Positions 11,097-23,400 of a DNA stretch of 64,000 nucleotides are shown one piece after another. The stretch comes from Paracyclopina nana. Its lineage: Eukaryota; Arthropoda; Copepoda; Cyclopoida; Cyclopettidae. Both the position numbers and the translations under genes were made by a program. The stretch lies in NCBI GenBank assembly GCA_019096065.1, contig JAGUCH010000008.1:4035001-4099000 (forward strand). Direction: 5' to 3'. A model generated the notes under the pieces. It saw nothing but the letters and a program-made list of their open reading frames with translations. It was not told the DNA's origin and did no database searches. Each line of letters opens with the position of its first letter. Within the stretch, counting starts at the first letter, position 1.

Positions 11097-13892
11097 ATGT
11101 CAGGCATCACGTTCAATCCGGTGAATTCTCATTGTGCCGACTGGAGGAAAATTAACGCCCATTACAAAAGACACTTGGATTTCGGCTATCCGGATGCGTG
11201 CGGACACTGTGGAAATCCCGCTACCAATCGGTGCTCAGCGTGCCAGAAAGTGGCGTACTGCACAACAGATCACCAAAAGATTCATTGGAAGTCGGAGCAT
11301 AAAGCCAAATGCTGTCCGTACAAATTGGCGACGGACCCAAAAAGGCCTGAATTGGGCCGATTCGTGGTTGCCACTCGTGACATCAATCCAGGTTCGAAAT
11401 ATGAAGATTACATTACAGCTTAGGCGCCTTAAGGCTTCCATATATGATGAACTGGTATTACTTATAATACAGGAGAGGTGATAATTGAAGAGCCCCCAGT
11501 AACGGCTGGTCCGAAGCAGTACACTGGGCCAGTGTGCTTAGGATGTCACAAATTAATTGATGGCTCGTTTCGGTGCGAGTGCGGGTGGCCAGTGTGCTCC
11601 AAGGAGTGCTGCTATGCTCCCATCCACAAGGCAACGGGTGAATGCGAGATTTTCGCCAAATCCAAGCTCAAGCCCAAATTGAACCCGGAGGGACCTCACG
11701 CGGACAACCCCATTTATGAGTGTGTCACTCCCATGAGATGTGTGCTCATTAAAAAGCAATGTCCGGATAATTGGGAGGTGATGGCTCGAATGGAGCAGCA
11801 CACTGAGCAACGCAAACTGGATCCCTTCTACTCTGTCAACCAAGTGAGTCACATTACCTTACAGAGCTTTCATATCCTGGAGGGTACTACCACTACTACG
11901 AGCTTAATTATGCATAAATTCCGAGCCATTTCGGCTGTCATGCCAATGGTGTTCTTACAAGATTAATTCCATGGTTATGCAAACTCCCATTAGTCTCACA
12001 ATTAGCAGCTTTGCAACTTTAATTGAAAGCAGCTCTCCTTGTAGCACACAAAAAACACACGTACTGAAATTGAGCTCGTCGTCGCGTCGGCGGAGAAGAT
12101 AGATTGAAATAGTTTACCTAGGAAGATAGATGATCGTCCTCTTTTCCTTCTTAGAACAGCTGTAGAAATCTCTCTTTAAAAAAGGCGGACCTTCATTACA
12201 GACCAATACAGTGAGGTTCCTCAAGCAACACATGTTCCCTGGCACGGACTTCGAGGCCATTCCGGACCAAGATATTAATGCCATGATTGACGTGCTGGAC
12301 GTGAATGCGTTCGAAATTCGCGGCACAGACTTCTCGATGCGCGGTGTGTATCCGCTCACCGCCATGATGAACTCGGTGTGCAATCCCAACACTCAGAACT
12401 GCATTGGCAGGGATTTCATGTGCAGAGTGCGTGCTGTGGTGCCTATTCGTAAAGGCCAAGAAATTACCGCCACTTACACGTTAACGTTGGCCGGGACCAT
12501 GTACAGACAAAGGCATTTGTACGACTCCAAATACTTCCACTGCAACTGTATTCGCTGCCAAGATCCCACCGAGCTGGGCTCGCATTTCAGCACCATTTTG
12601 TGCCAAGCCTGTCCCTCCGGGCTGGTCACGAGCACCAAGTCGACAGACATTACCGCTGATTGGAAATGCAACAGCTGCGATCTCGTCTTGAGGGCCAAAG
12701 ACATTGAGGAGATCATTGACACTCTCGAAAAAGAAGTCAGCCTGCTCCCCTTGGAAAGGGACATTTACGAGGAAAAGCTCAAGTCCTACGCGAAAATGCT
12801 CCACGCAAACCACCACATCATGGTTGATCTCAAATTCACGCTCGTACAGGTACAATCAAATTTCAAGAGCAGCCATTACAACAATGCACTTTTTTGGCAA
12901 TCATAATCTGCAGGTCTTGCGCTGAGTGGCCTCAAAAAGGCAATTTCATGTTTTAGGCACATTTCCGCCGACACAAAAAATTTTGCTCACGCAACGCTTA
13001 ATGTTTCGGATACGCGCGCAGCAAATGGAAATTTAGATATGGACCGAATTTCTCTTTGTAGCTCTATGGCCGAGACCAGCCGAGCAAAGAAGAAATGATG
13101 AAACATGCACTGAGAAAAAAGGAGCTCTGCGAAGCGGTGATTAATGTTATGGACCAAATCATACCAGGTCGGTTTCGGCTACGAGGCATGTTTCTCTCCG
13201 AAATGTATGGAATTCTTTTCTTCTTGGCGAAAAGAGCTTACGAAAATGGGAGCATTGACACTCGAGAATTTCGCACTCGATTAGAGCAAGCTAGAGACGT
13301 TTTGGACGAGAGCAGTGAGGTAAGTTGCTTTTTTCGCCAGTTAATCTCATGGGCCATTTCCATTAGCACCCAACAAGGTAGCTGTCAGTAGACGCTTTCA
13401 AAAATAAAAAATAATAACAAAGGGACTAACTTTTTTCGTGTAAAAATGGCCAGCGTTAATTGCTGCTCAAACATCAACTCAAATTAAACGTACTTTTTTT
13501 AGCATGCCAATACAACCCAGCTTTCCTCTTATAACAGCTTCATAACTTGTAACATTGTAATTACAAAGCCTCCGTTATTTACTGCTACGCATATGGTGCT
13601 GATTGCTGCGACAGCACAATTTACAAAGCAACAAAAGTGTTTTCTTGCTCGCATTAATTCAGTCCCATACCACTGGTTAGATGATAATGAGGAAAAGTTG
13701 TACTACAGCACAAAGTTTTCCTATATCTAGATCCTTTCATACGAGCCCGCAGACACTGTGGAGGGCATCCGATGTCAAACCACGAGAGAATTCCGCCAAC
13801 AGCTGGAAAAAATGATGGCTGGACTGAAGGAAGAGAAACATGCCATAGGAAATTTCGAAAATGGAAAAAAGGAGGAAGATGATGGATGTTGA
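11097..13892 (+). CDS. SET and MYND domain protein, SmydA/msta-like (arthropod SMYD)
   Basis: Five exons with consistent phase: 11097-11391, 11473-11843, 12202-12849, 13062-13319 and 13731-13892 (TGA), giving 577 residues. A MYND zinc finger at about 38-76 shows CGHCGNP, CSACQKVAYC and the HW/H/C end. It is followed by RFVVATRDINPGEVIIEEPP and PVCLGCH, the split-SET start typical of arthropod SmydA proteins (Drosophila msta and relatives). The SET core has MMNSVCNPNTQNC in place of the usual NHSCxPN, then GQEITATYTLTLAGTMYRQ and a post-SET cysteine cluster CNCIRCQDPTELG. A helical C-terminal region follows. SMYD proteins are lysine methyltransferases of histone and other proteins; the altered NHSC motif makes activity uncertain. 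The start lies 145 bp after the metalloprotease stop. A polyadenylation signal AATAAA is at 13959-13964. Confidence 0.9.
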
Positions 13893-13964
13893 CAACGAGA
13901 CTATCTCCATATATGTACATACTATGATGTAACAGATGCTCATATAAAAAGGCAGCCCAATAAA

Positions 13965-16900
13965 ATTGCCTTGATGATAGCTAGTAGACTTGGTGTGTGT
14001 ACAGAGGGCGACAGGTCCCTTTTTCTAACTGGCCATTTCCCCCCACCATTCATAAATCACTGTCAGCCTCATCTCCCAAGAGGGAAAAAAAGACACCCAC
14101 TTTCACGGCTGATCAGGCCACCGTACCAGTAAAATTACAAGGACCAAAAGTATTTGTTGGTTATTGGGGGTGTGCAATGTTGCGGTGCAACAAAGTAAGT
14201 TTGCCTATGTGGCAAAGAACAACTTGTGCTACGTAGTAGGCGTTATGCTTTTGTTTGTCTACTCTTTTACTCTCTGCTGCTGCTGCTGTTGTTGTGGTAA
14301 TACACTGTAGGGTAACTTGAGCTCTAAAGCCTTTAATACAAACACACTCCTTCATAAAACAGCTTTTATTACAGCCAGTTTAAATTATTGTAAGGATCTC
14401 ATTTTTCAAGGCACTTTTACCCCCATTTGTCTTGAAAGGGTATAAATGCAAACAGGCCCACCACCACAAGTGTGCACACATCCAACATATTGAAGCATGA
14501 TTATCTACTATCCTCCCATTTCTGAGCACACAAAAAAGGCAATGAGAATCCAGGTGGGTGGCCTAAGGAGTTGGTGCATTAGGTTTAGAAAAATTCTCAT
14601 AACAAGGAGAAGAGCAGGGAAATTTTTTGAAGAAACCCTGTTATAAAATCTACTCACGTTTCCTTTTTTTCTGGTAACTTATGGCACACATTTTTTCCAG
14701 GCCTACCTACATGCAGCATAAGAGTATTCAAAGGGCCGCTGTGCACACCTTGTAGGACATGTTTTTACTCTTTGATAATACCGCGACAACTTCCAAGCAA
14801 ATCCTTTATTGCCCAAGCTCAAGCAAAAATACTTAAGTGAGCTCCTGAAAACTTTTCACCAAAAAATATAATAGATAAAAAAAGTTTGTTTGTAGGGCGA
14901 GTGAATGACAGCTACAGCTACAATTTATGTGCCAACTACATCTAGGTCAATCATGAAAAAAGCAAAAATAGGGGGGAGAAAGTCGAGTTTTTAGCATTTC
15001 CAAAACCTTTGAGTGAACGGTGCCGCATGAAATGAGAGAAGTTGCAAAATTATGCTTTTTTCCAGCCATAAATCTCCCAAGGGACATCTGAGCTGTGATT
15101 TGTTGCTAATAATGGTTCCTTAGGAGGAGCCCATACTGCATTATCAACTTGGCAAGGCTGGTTAAAAATGGCCAGCTTGCAAAAAAGGCAAGAAAATTCA
15201 CGGTCACTGTCAATAACAATGCTACAATATGCACGATCGTTCACTATACGTTTGGGAGTCGTTCATGAATTCCTAATTTCCATTGGGGATAAACCAAGAT
15301 TACTTTTATTCCCCCCTTTTTTCGCAATTATTTCCCATTCAGGCCTCTTCCCAGAAATCCAGGAGAAAAAAGGTTGAATTTTTGATACAGTTTTAGAACT
15401 TCCAGCAGCTGGTTCAAAGATAGCCACAAAGATTTTCTCGCAGGCTGACGTAGCAGAAAAGATGGAAAGTCAGCAAAAAATGGTGCTTGAAACAAATGCA
15501 ATGGAACAAGTCAATTAGGCCGTTTAGAGCAAAAAAGCTGCTGCAGCTTCAAACTACTCAAGGGCAAGTTATTGCACATGGAAAATGGGACAGCCACTTT
15601 TTATGCGATGCTTTTATGAGCTAGGGAGCTGGAGCCCAACAAGTGAAGAGAAAGGACAATCTCTAAGGGCTTTTTTCACAAACGTCACTGTTGCCTTAGT
15701 ACAATAGAACCATAAAGGAGTAGGCAAGATAATTAGCATTTGCGTCATAATTACATTTCATGGCGTCCAATTTGTAAAAGCAGAAACAAGAGAAGCTTTT
15801 GAGAAAATGCTGCTATGATGACTTCATTTGGACGGTAACAGTCCGTTTCACTTTTGAGTAACAAATTGGTTTTGAGTCCAAGGTCGAGTTTCCAAAGAAC
15901 CACAGAATTATCCAGGCTTGTTTGCTCATTAGAAGTTATTCGAGCATGGGGAATTTTCTGAACATGCCCAGCTTGGGTGAGAAGCCGAGGGACCAAAATG
16001 CAGCTGGTTCAAGCCATATTTTAGAAGGCAGATTTTTATCGCAACGTCTCGATTCCTATTTTTCCCCAACTTTTTCAGCTGCGTTTATCTTGAAAAAAGA
16101 CTTCCAAATAAGGACGAAAATTAAGAAAAGATTAGGATTGAGCAAAGCAATTATGCGTCAAAAAATTTACTTTTTCTGGATGCATAGCGCAGCCAAGCAT
16201 TATTAGAAATAGCTTCATGATATACGAAAAGAGATGGATACATATTGGATCATTTGAAAGTCCTAATATCGATATTGCAGTGCATCTCTTCAGTCCATGA
16301 ATGCTAATGTATGCGAAATAAATAATAAATTATCCCAATTTCGGGTAAAGGGGGACTAAACTATTATCTAGATACATATCTTGGTAAACACTGCCTAAAT
16401 TGGGCAGAAAAGTGTCAAACCAGGAGAAGTAATTTGCATGGCATGGCCTTCATGACACACCACTATTTTTAGTGGAGAGAGGTAGAGAAGGCTTTCCATT
16501 TCTGGTGTGCAGTATATATATAGTGAACAAAAAATAAGACGACAACAATCCAGCACTTTTTTATTGCTCTAGCCACTGCTACAACTGTCTGCGCTGTCAC
16601 AAAAAAATTTCATGCCCCATTTGCAAAAATAGGACATGCACTCTGCTCTATTGCAGCCACTTTGTCGAAAAGTTTGTAATTACAGCGCTGCTTTTCAATC
16701 CTTGCGGTTTGAATAGAATTATTATCTTCGAGAATATAGCCATTGGCTATGTATTGTAAGCCATGCCTTTCTTTTTGCAATGTAAACGTTATTTCGTCAG
16801 TATAATTACTATTGCCAGCTTTAACGTTGCTTTCCAATTTGTTCCTCTCGCAAATAGAGTTTTATGAAGAGAAACTTTTTGCATTAGCTATCGACCTAGT

Positions 16901-17900
16901 CAGTGGCAGCAGACATTTATTAAAGGCTTTCTTTGAAAAATACACTAGTCATTGTCAGAGTTCATTTACTTCGATTACTCAGGGCTCAAGCAGCAGGAGA
17001 CGAAAAGACATTCAGAAACCGAATTTTCAGCCCGGGCCCCCTACTATTTTCAGCAAAGCCTTAATATCCTGCTCAATGTAAAATATATTAGAAGCCAAAC
17101 AATTCGAATTCAGCCAGACGTAATTTTTTAAAACGCAACGTTGTTAGGTAAAAGTGGTTGGCCTAACAAGGGAAAGCTCAGAGCTCAGCTTGGCAAATAA
17201 CCATTTGCAGCAATGGTCTGCCTAAAAAAGCAATAAAAAGTGGGCCTACCTTGCAATTCTTCTTCAACTAGCTCACTTCAATAAACAAGGGAATCAGTCT
17301 GAAAATCACTCTGAAACCTGGGAAAAGAGTAAAGAAAGCATTACTATTAATTAATGCATGAATGTAGCCATGCTCTTACCCTTTCTGAGCGTAAAAGTGA
17401 AACTTTTCCAAGGTACACTGTTACAGGATTCCCTTTGAGCGGGCCGGGAAAAAGAGATCGTTAATAAGGAAAACCAATTAAAAAAGGAGAGGACTTACAG
17501 TACAACTTTGAGATGCATTTCGTCTTTGATTGAGGCACTCGACGACTTTTCACTTTTCCTAGCAAACTCACTCAAAGCAGAATACTGCGAAAACTGACGC
17601 TACGTGATGCAACACGCTCAGCTGAGAAACACGATGAATCGCGATATTTGCGCTGTTGCCATGTCGAATGCTGACATTCATTAGAGATGTTCGATCCGCA
17701 GTTAAAAAATATCTATTCATCCTTTTGTCTGCTTTTTTTCATGGGATTCGCTGAAATAAGTCTAAGAAGCAAAACAATATAGATATCGTGTTTCCACGTT
17801 CTTGTTGCAAGTCTGGCCCACCATAATATAGGAGGAAACCTCCACAATGACGTCATCTCACTTGCTAAAGCCAAGACCATGATTTTATTTTAGGGTCTTT
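13965..17900. other. Gene-poor stretch, nothing convincing
   Basis: About 4 kb with only short open frames, none with family motifs or a phase-consistent exon chain that I trust. Around 17270-17530 on the minus strand there are coding-like scraps with possible splice sites, listed among the rejected items. Long A and T runs and CTG/CAG-type short repeats (14275-14290) are present. Confidence 0.4.
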
Positions 17901-18052
17901 AACATAAACCAGACACACCGATTTATGATCAAATGAGGGCAAATTTTCGCAAATGGCAAAATGAAGGCATTAAAGGAAAAAATCCATTTTTTACGCTAAG
18001 TTTCATCGTGGTAAAGGTCAAAGTATTTGCAAGACCTTGTCGGCTGAAGGCC

Positions 18053-18205
18053 TCATTGGTTGGGCTCCAAGTCCTCGGTTTCGGCCTTTTCGTAGCCGTC
18101 GGCGGCAAGCTCGCGCCAGAGAGCAGCAGCAACGAAGTCTCCAGCAGCTTTCTCGAGTAGTAGTCCGAGTGCATGGCGCCATGGTGGGATCCTAAAGTTG
18201 TATTT
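18053..18205 (-). CDS. Possible C-terminal exon of an unidentified protein
   Basis: On the minus strand a 50-codon frame ends in TGA at 18055-18053 and could begin after an AG at 18207-18206. It is much more GC-rich than its surroundings and reads like protein, for example GDFVAAALWRELAADGYEKA followed by an acidic end. I do not recognise the family and found no upstream exon with matching phase. The plus strand is also partly open here, so the strand is not certain. Confidence 0.3.
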   Translation of the reverse strand, partial: KYNFRIPPWRHALGLLLEKAAGDFVAAALWRELAADGYEKAETEDLEPNQ

Positions 18206-18785
18206 CTGTTCGGCAGATCATGTAGCAATTCTCACACGTGTTGTCCAATTAGTCTTAGTCACACACTCGTACAAGAAGGCCATGATTTGCCCCCCAAGTC
18301 AAGGCTGGGCCTTTGGGAACCGAGGAGGAGTAAGATCAGCCGTGCCAATCAAGCATTACAAGTACAATCAGAGTGAAAGTGGACTGAGCAGTGGAAACAG
18401 CGAAGCAAAGGTGATTTTTCGAAAGCTTCCTGCTTCGAAACAGCGTAAACACTTGTAGTTTATAATCTATGCCTGACAATTGAGGTGGTGAACTTTTGCC
18501 TTTTTCCAGCAGCAGCAGCAGCAGCAACAGGGGCCAATTTTAGCCCTCTGTGGCTCATCCTGTGTCGACGGAGAGTGTCTGTTTAGTATTCGAGAAGTAA
18601 CAGAAGCAGCATAAAAAAGAGCTTATTTGGAGCATGAGGATCCTCAACAGTTGTGCAGAAGCCGCAAAAAGGGGAAGAAGACACTTGTTGTCTCAGCCAA
18701 AGCCCCCTTTTTCGGGAGTTGCTCACAATAGACAATCATAATATGAGGCTGGTGAAGTAGCTTTGGCGTTAATTAGTGGTGGAGC

Positions 18786-19654
18786 ATGTCGGGTGGGATT
18801 TGCTGCCAAATCCGGACTGGGGTGCTGTTCCTCGGATTCTTCCTCGGATTTCTCGAGGTCACACTCTGGGTCTTTTACTACACGTGGCGAGCCGAGCTGC
18901 TGTGGGCCTTCCGGGCAAACAATGTGGCCAAAAACGAGTACGACCTTATCATCTTTTCCATCATTGTGTGCATCGATCTGGTCGTCAATATCCTCCTCAT
19001 CAGCGGGGCCAACAAAGACTACTCTGGCCGAAGAAAAGATCTCAGGCAAGAGGCTTAAAAATTGCATCTTTCCTTTCGAAGAAATAATGCATCAAACTTT
19101 TTTCAACCTGTGCTACAACTATAAAGTAATGCTACGTAATATACTACATAGAAGTAGGGTCCATAAAATGGAAATCGATGGCCGGACCTCTTCTCTCAAA
19201 GTCATTGACGACAAGAGAGACCACCATACTCTAGCTGGAATGCCTTATATATTAAAATAGCTTTATAGCATATCATATAGCCATTTTTTTGGTCATATAT
19301 CAGTCTACCCCTAGCTTTAACGAGTTGAGCTAAATTGAGAGCTGAGCCACGACCACGCGACGAGACATTTGATTGCCTCTAGATATCAATTTCATTTTTT
19401 ACAGGAGATGGGGGTTCATGGTGCCCTGGATCATCATATACGGCTTTAATATCCTCGGCCTGTTCACCTCGTCCATCGTCCTGTTCTACTCACTGGAGGG
19501 CGGCCTGAAAGCCCTTGGCATCCTGCCCCTCACCACTGGCTTTGTCCTCTTGGTGGGACATTTTGCCGTCCTGTATTTCCTCATGGAACAAAGGAGTGAC
19601 TTTCTGAGCGGAGCTTGCAACAATATTGTGAGTGAAGCCTCAAGTCCAGCCTAA
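18786..19654 (+). CDS. Uncharacterised four-transmembrane protein (small arthropod tetraspan type)
   Basis: Exon 1 (18786-19045) starts MSGGICCQIRTGVLFLGFFL and ends at CTCAG before GCAAGA, a GC-AG intron donor. Exon 2 starts at 19405, completing an arginine codon (KDLR-RWGFMVPWIII). Four hydrophobic helices are visible: about 11-30 and 53-74 in exon 1, and two in exon 2 (VPWIIIYGFNILGLFTSSIV and TTGFVLLVGHFAVLYFL). The CC pair near the N-terminus and an RWxxxPW motif before TM3 resemble small arthropod tetraspan families of the DUF4728 or LAPTM kind; this is a family-level guess and the function is unknown. The end is uncertain: either the stop at 19654, or a donor at 19628 (GTGAGT) leading to an unseen last exon. 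Codons are GC-rich compared with flanks. Confidence 0.65.
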
Positions 19655-19919
19655 AAAAATCATCAAAAAAACGTCGTTGACAATCTTGAAAGAATATCCA
19701 GATGAGTGCTCCTGACCAGTTCTACTACATATAACAATCATCTTCTCCACATGGATCAAAATTGAACTACAGAGACACTGACTATATTGAAAAAGTTTCA
19801 TGTGGCATCCAAAACCCAAGACTATTATTTGTATACTCCATCAGTCGTGAATGATTTTTCTAGTGAGAAATGAAATCCATTTACTGCGTTGTCTTTCTTG
19901 AGGAAAAAAACCCCAGAGT

Positions 19920-22469
19920 TTATTGTCGATTCTTTGCACCTCGGTAGCCTTCTGGAATCTGATATCGAGGCTCAGATTGCACGTAAATGACTTGCGGGTT
20001 GTGATGGACGTTCCCAGCCATGCCTATAAAAAATTGATTTACTTGTGTCAAAAGATATGCTTAATTATAGGTGATCGTCTACTTACTGGTTAACTCAATG
20101 TGCTGCTCTTTGGAGTAAGCTGGTTCCCTGAACCGACGAAAGAGGGTCTCTAATGTGCACGAGAAAATGAGGACTGGAATCATCAATATCAAATAAAGGC
20201 CAAGGCCGGTCCAAAGGCCGTTGAAAGGCTGCACGGCTCGGTAACAAATAGTGTTTTCTATCAGGTCGAATACTCCTGAAACAGGCCCACATTTGGCCAA
20301 ATCATTCTCGACAAAACCAATCACGTAGTGGACAAAGTCGTCGGTGGTATTGATAAATCTATCCACAGTGGCATCAATCAAGCTGTCTATCTTGGCCCGA
20401 GAGTCTCCTCCTGGTCTCAACGATAAAATGGCAGCAGATGACAAATCTAGGGCAGTATTTAAATTATCACTGATGGATGCACCCCCAAAGTTCAATTTGT
20501 CGCTATAGTCCTTAAAATTAATTTTGGCAGATTCAAACGTGCTATTGAATTGAACAATGGCAGCATCAATTGCGCCCAATTGTACCAAAGTTTCTGGTGG
20601 GGCAGACACAAGTTCTTGTCTGATTGTATCAATGATTGAGTAGTTGAAAAAGCTGTCCAAATTCAGCCCATCGATGCTAGAAAATATGGTCGTTTGAAGG
20701 GCATCAAATTGCTTGGCCATTTCCTCCACGCTTTCCTTGGCAATTGTAGGGATGTCTGCTTGTATCACCACCTCATCAATGGCAGTGTTGACGCTTTCTT
20801 TCAATTCATCAATGACACCTTGAATATCAAACTTGTCTTGCCACTCTCCAAGCTCTTCGTTCACGTCGAAAAGGACATTGAGTTGGAAAACTTCATATGC
20901 TGACAAATCTTGGCCACATTGCTCCAGAACATAGCTGAAGGTCAAATTAACTTTCCAAGTAGAATTTCTATCAATAGCTTCATTGAAGGCATCATTGAAA
21001 TATACATCGAGAACAGAGCCAATTTCTGACGTAGACGGGTCAGCCAACGTTTTGCAAATCAGGTGGTCAGACATTGCTCCTCCCAAAAAGAAGACTGTGG
21101 CAATCAGCCATAATATTGAGGACACCAGGAAGAAAATCACAGTTCCAGTGCACATACAACAGCCTCCAAACTTCTTAGCTGGTCCTCCAACCGAGCCACA
21201 GGCTCCTAGCATGAGTCCCACTGCATAGAACACCAAGATGAAAACAAGGAACACCCCAAACGCGAGGAAAATGTAATAGACATAGTCAAAGTACTCTTGA
21301 GCGTCAGATATGTAATCCTTGATGTCACGATAGGCTTGAGTGTCAGCAATCACCAAGCCATTCACAGTTTTGCTGACCTCATCAACGCTTTCTTGCACAT
21401 CTCTAGAGATGTCATCAATGGCATTCCTGATCTCTTGGGCTTGGTCATTGACGAATTCCTCTGAAAAGTTGTCAAGCTTGTCATCCGCTTCTTGCAGAGC
21501 AGAATTGAGATCGGAAATGGATTCAAGGGTTGCTTCAGGGATATCAATTGTATCCATCAAATTGGGATCAGGGAGCTGCGAGGCATCAAATTCAAAGTCA
21601 CATGTTAGATTTGTTGGTGGTGAGCACAAACCAGAATTGTTGAGCAGAACCTTGAAATCGGAGATGAGCGAACTCATGTTGGAAACTTGACCGTTCATGT
21701 TGGCTAAAATCTCTTTAAACTCTCCCTTTTTGTCTTTGGCAAAATCAAAGGCGGTGGTGTTGAAAAAATCCGAAATATCCATCATGGTTTGGAGCTGTAC
21801 ATCCGTCGAAATGTTGGCAATCAGGAGAGAAATGTCATTGCCTGTTTGCTCAATGTCACCCTCGATGATGTCATTAAGCTCATCAAAGTTCTGGACGCTG
21901 ACGTGTTCAAGCTCTTGCACAGTGTTAGTGATAAAGGCATCAATGTCATGCACTATGCTGTCGAAGTTGTCTGGCATAGCTTCCAATCCACTCGCAGCAA
22001 AATTGCTAGCTCCGAAATACCAAGCCATGCTCAGGGTGCAACAGAAGACCAATCCTGCCATAATCAAGGATTGGATCACCAAGGAAAAGCCATCCCCAGC
22101 AGATGACCTCTTGCCTTCGCCACATTTACAGCAGCATCTCCCACAGCACCAAATCAAGCCAATCAACCACATGCAGCAGGTCATGATCAGGCCGAATATC
22201 AAGGCAGCAAAAAAGCCATAGCTATTCTGAACCACTTCAATGACCACGTCAGTTTTGAGCCCATTGGTGTCATCCCAGAAAATGTTGCCAGCATTGTCAG
22301 GATTGTCAAGGATAGCCTGCAATATGTCTTCAGGTAGAATTCTGTCAGGAAGCGCCGAATCAAGGAAGACTCTCGACAGCTTGAACACGGTGCTCTCCAT
22401 AGCTCCACTTGTGTAAATTGAGCCATTGGAGAGGTAGGTGACATTTTGAATTGGAGGCGAATACTCCAT
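19920..22469 (-). CDS. Prominin-like (CD133 family) five-transmembrane glycoprotein
   Basis: One very large exon (22469-20087) is spliced to a short terminal exon (20023-19920, TAA). The joint is in phase and adds a 35-residue cytoplasmic tail. Five membrane segments appear in the prominin order: TM1, then a Cys-rich cytosolic loop (WCCGRCCCKCGEGKR), TM2, a large helical extracellular loop of about 245 residues, TM3, a short loop with GGCCMC, TM4, a second extracellular loop of about 295 residues, and TM5 (LGLYLILMIPVLIFSCTL). Many N-x-S/T sites lie in the loops. Prominins mark membrane protrusions and microvilli, and in insects they shape photoreceptor membranes; a similar role is inferred only. 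The first ATG in the frame is at 22469, but no signal peptide follows it, so a 5' exon is probably missing from this model. Confidence 0.82.
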
Positions 22470-22526
22470 TGTTAAGCTACTCCGAGTCCTTATGTCAATG
22501 ATACAAGATTTCGTAGTACTCGTCAC

Positions 22527-23242
22527 AGCAGCAATATATCAGCCCAGGCCTTAGCACGGTATCATCGTTGATAAGAAATCACAATCAGTGCTTGCTGCAC
22601 TTTTTACGTGTGTTTCACAACAATAATCCCCCTATATTCACGCACACACAGCATTCACTACACAATATATGGGACTGAGTGCGCGTCACAGATCGACATG
22701 GAAAAAGAGAGGGCGACAAAAATTATGAATCATGAAGTCAAGCTAATAAGTCATACCTGTGATGATGATATTTGTTGCACAAACGCAAAAATTGCTTTAA
22801 ACATATAAAGAAAAAAAATTATCTTGGCTCATATTTTATTTACCAATTATGTTTCATTTATTTTTACTTCAAAATCATTCTTTTCAGGCACTAAATGCAC
22901 GAATATTACATATACTGCAGGGATTCCCAAAACATTTAACGTCAATACGATTGCTGATTTGATTAGGAAAAACAAAGATTCTTGACCTATGATTTTCCTT
23001 GCCTGAATTAAACTCAAATAACGTCATGCATCACTCACGCTCGTCAATCAGCCCCGCGCGAGCACAAACGTTATAGCGCCCTTAATTTTTTGGCTGCTTC
23101 AACTGGCAAAAAGGATGCATGCCAAACATCGAGCCCCAAGTAGGCTATGAAAGGTTCTGAAAATCAACTGAGCCACAACAATGATGCACTTGAAAGCTTT
23201 TAAGGCATCCATAAGTAATGGCTACACTTGATGAAAACGTAC
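22527..23242. other. Intergenic, possibly holding the 5' exon of the prominin-like gene
   Basis: No exon with a signal peptide and matching phase was found on the minus strand. A and T runs dominate. Nothing else was recognised. Confidence 0.4.
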
Positions 23243-23250
23243 TATATAAA
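23243..23250 (+). promoter_or_regulatory. TATA box of the secreted orphan gene
   Basis: TATATAAA stands about 150 bp before the ATG at 23401. A good TCAGT initiator at the right distance was not found, so only the TATA element is proposed. Confidence 0.4.
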
Positions 23251-23400
23251 CGGAAACAACACCACATAATAAGCTTGGAAGCCATGACACTAATTTGATT
23301 TGGATGCTTCACAATAAAAGGTGCAATGTTCTTTGCCGTCCAGAGTCAGTAGCAGCGAAGATGCGGGCATAGCAAGACTTGAAATTGCCAAGTGCGAGCA

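Noticed and set aside
17270-17530. Minus-strand pieces reading MHLKVVL and PVTVYLGKVSLLRSE with GT/AG neighbours
   Set aside because: Two different frames can be joined, both giving only about 40 residues; acceptor sites are weak and no family is recognised.
18284-18597. Plus-strand chain MICPPSQGWAFGNRGG... spliced to a CAG-repeat exon
   Set aside because: Phase fits (18410 to 18511) but the product is tiny, low-complexity at the joint and overlaps the uncertain minus-strand exon region.
22467-22526. Longer prominin N-terminus starting at 22526
   Set aside because: That codon is GTG, not ATG, and the extra residues carry no signal peptide.
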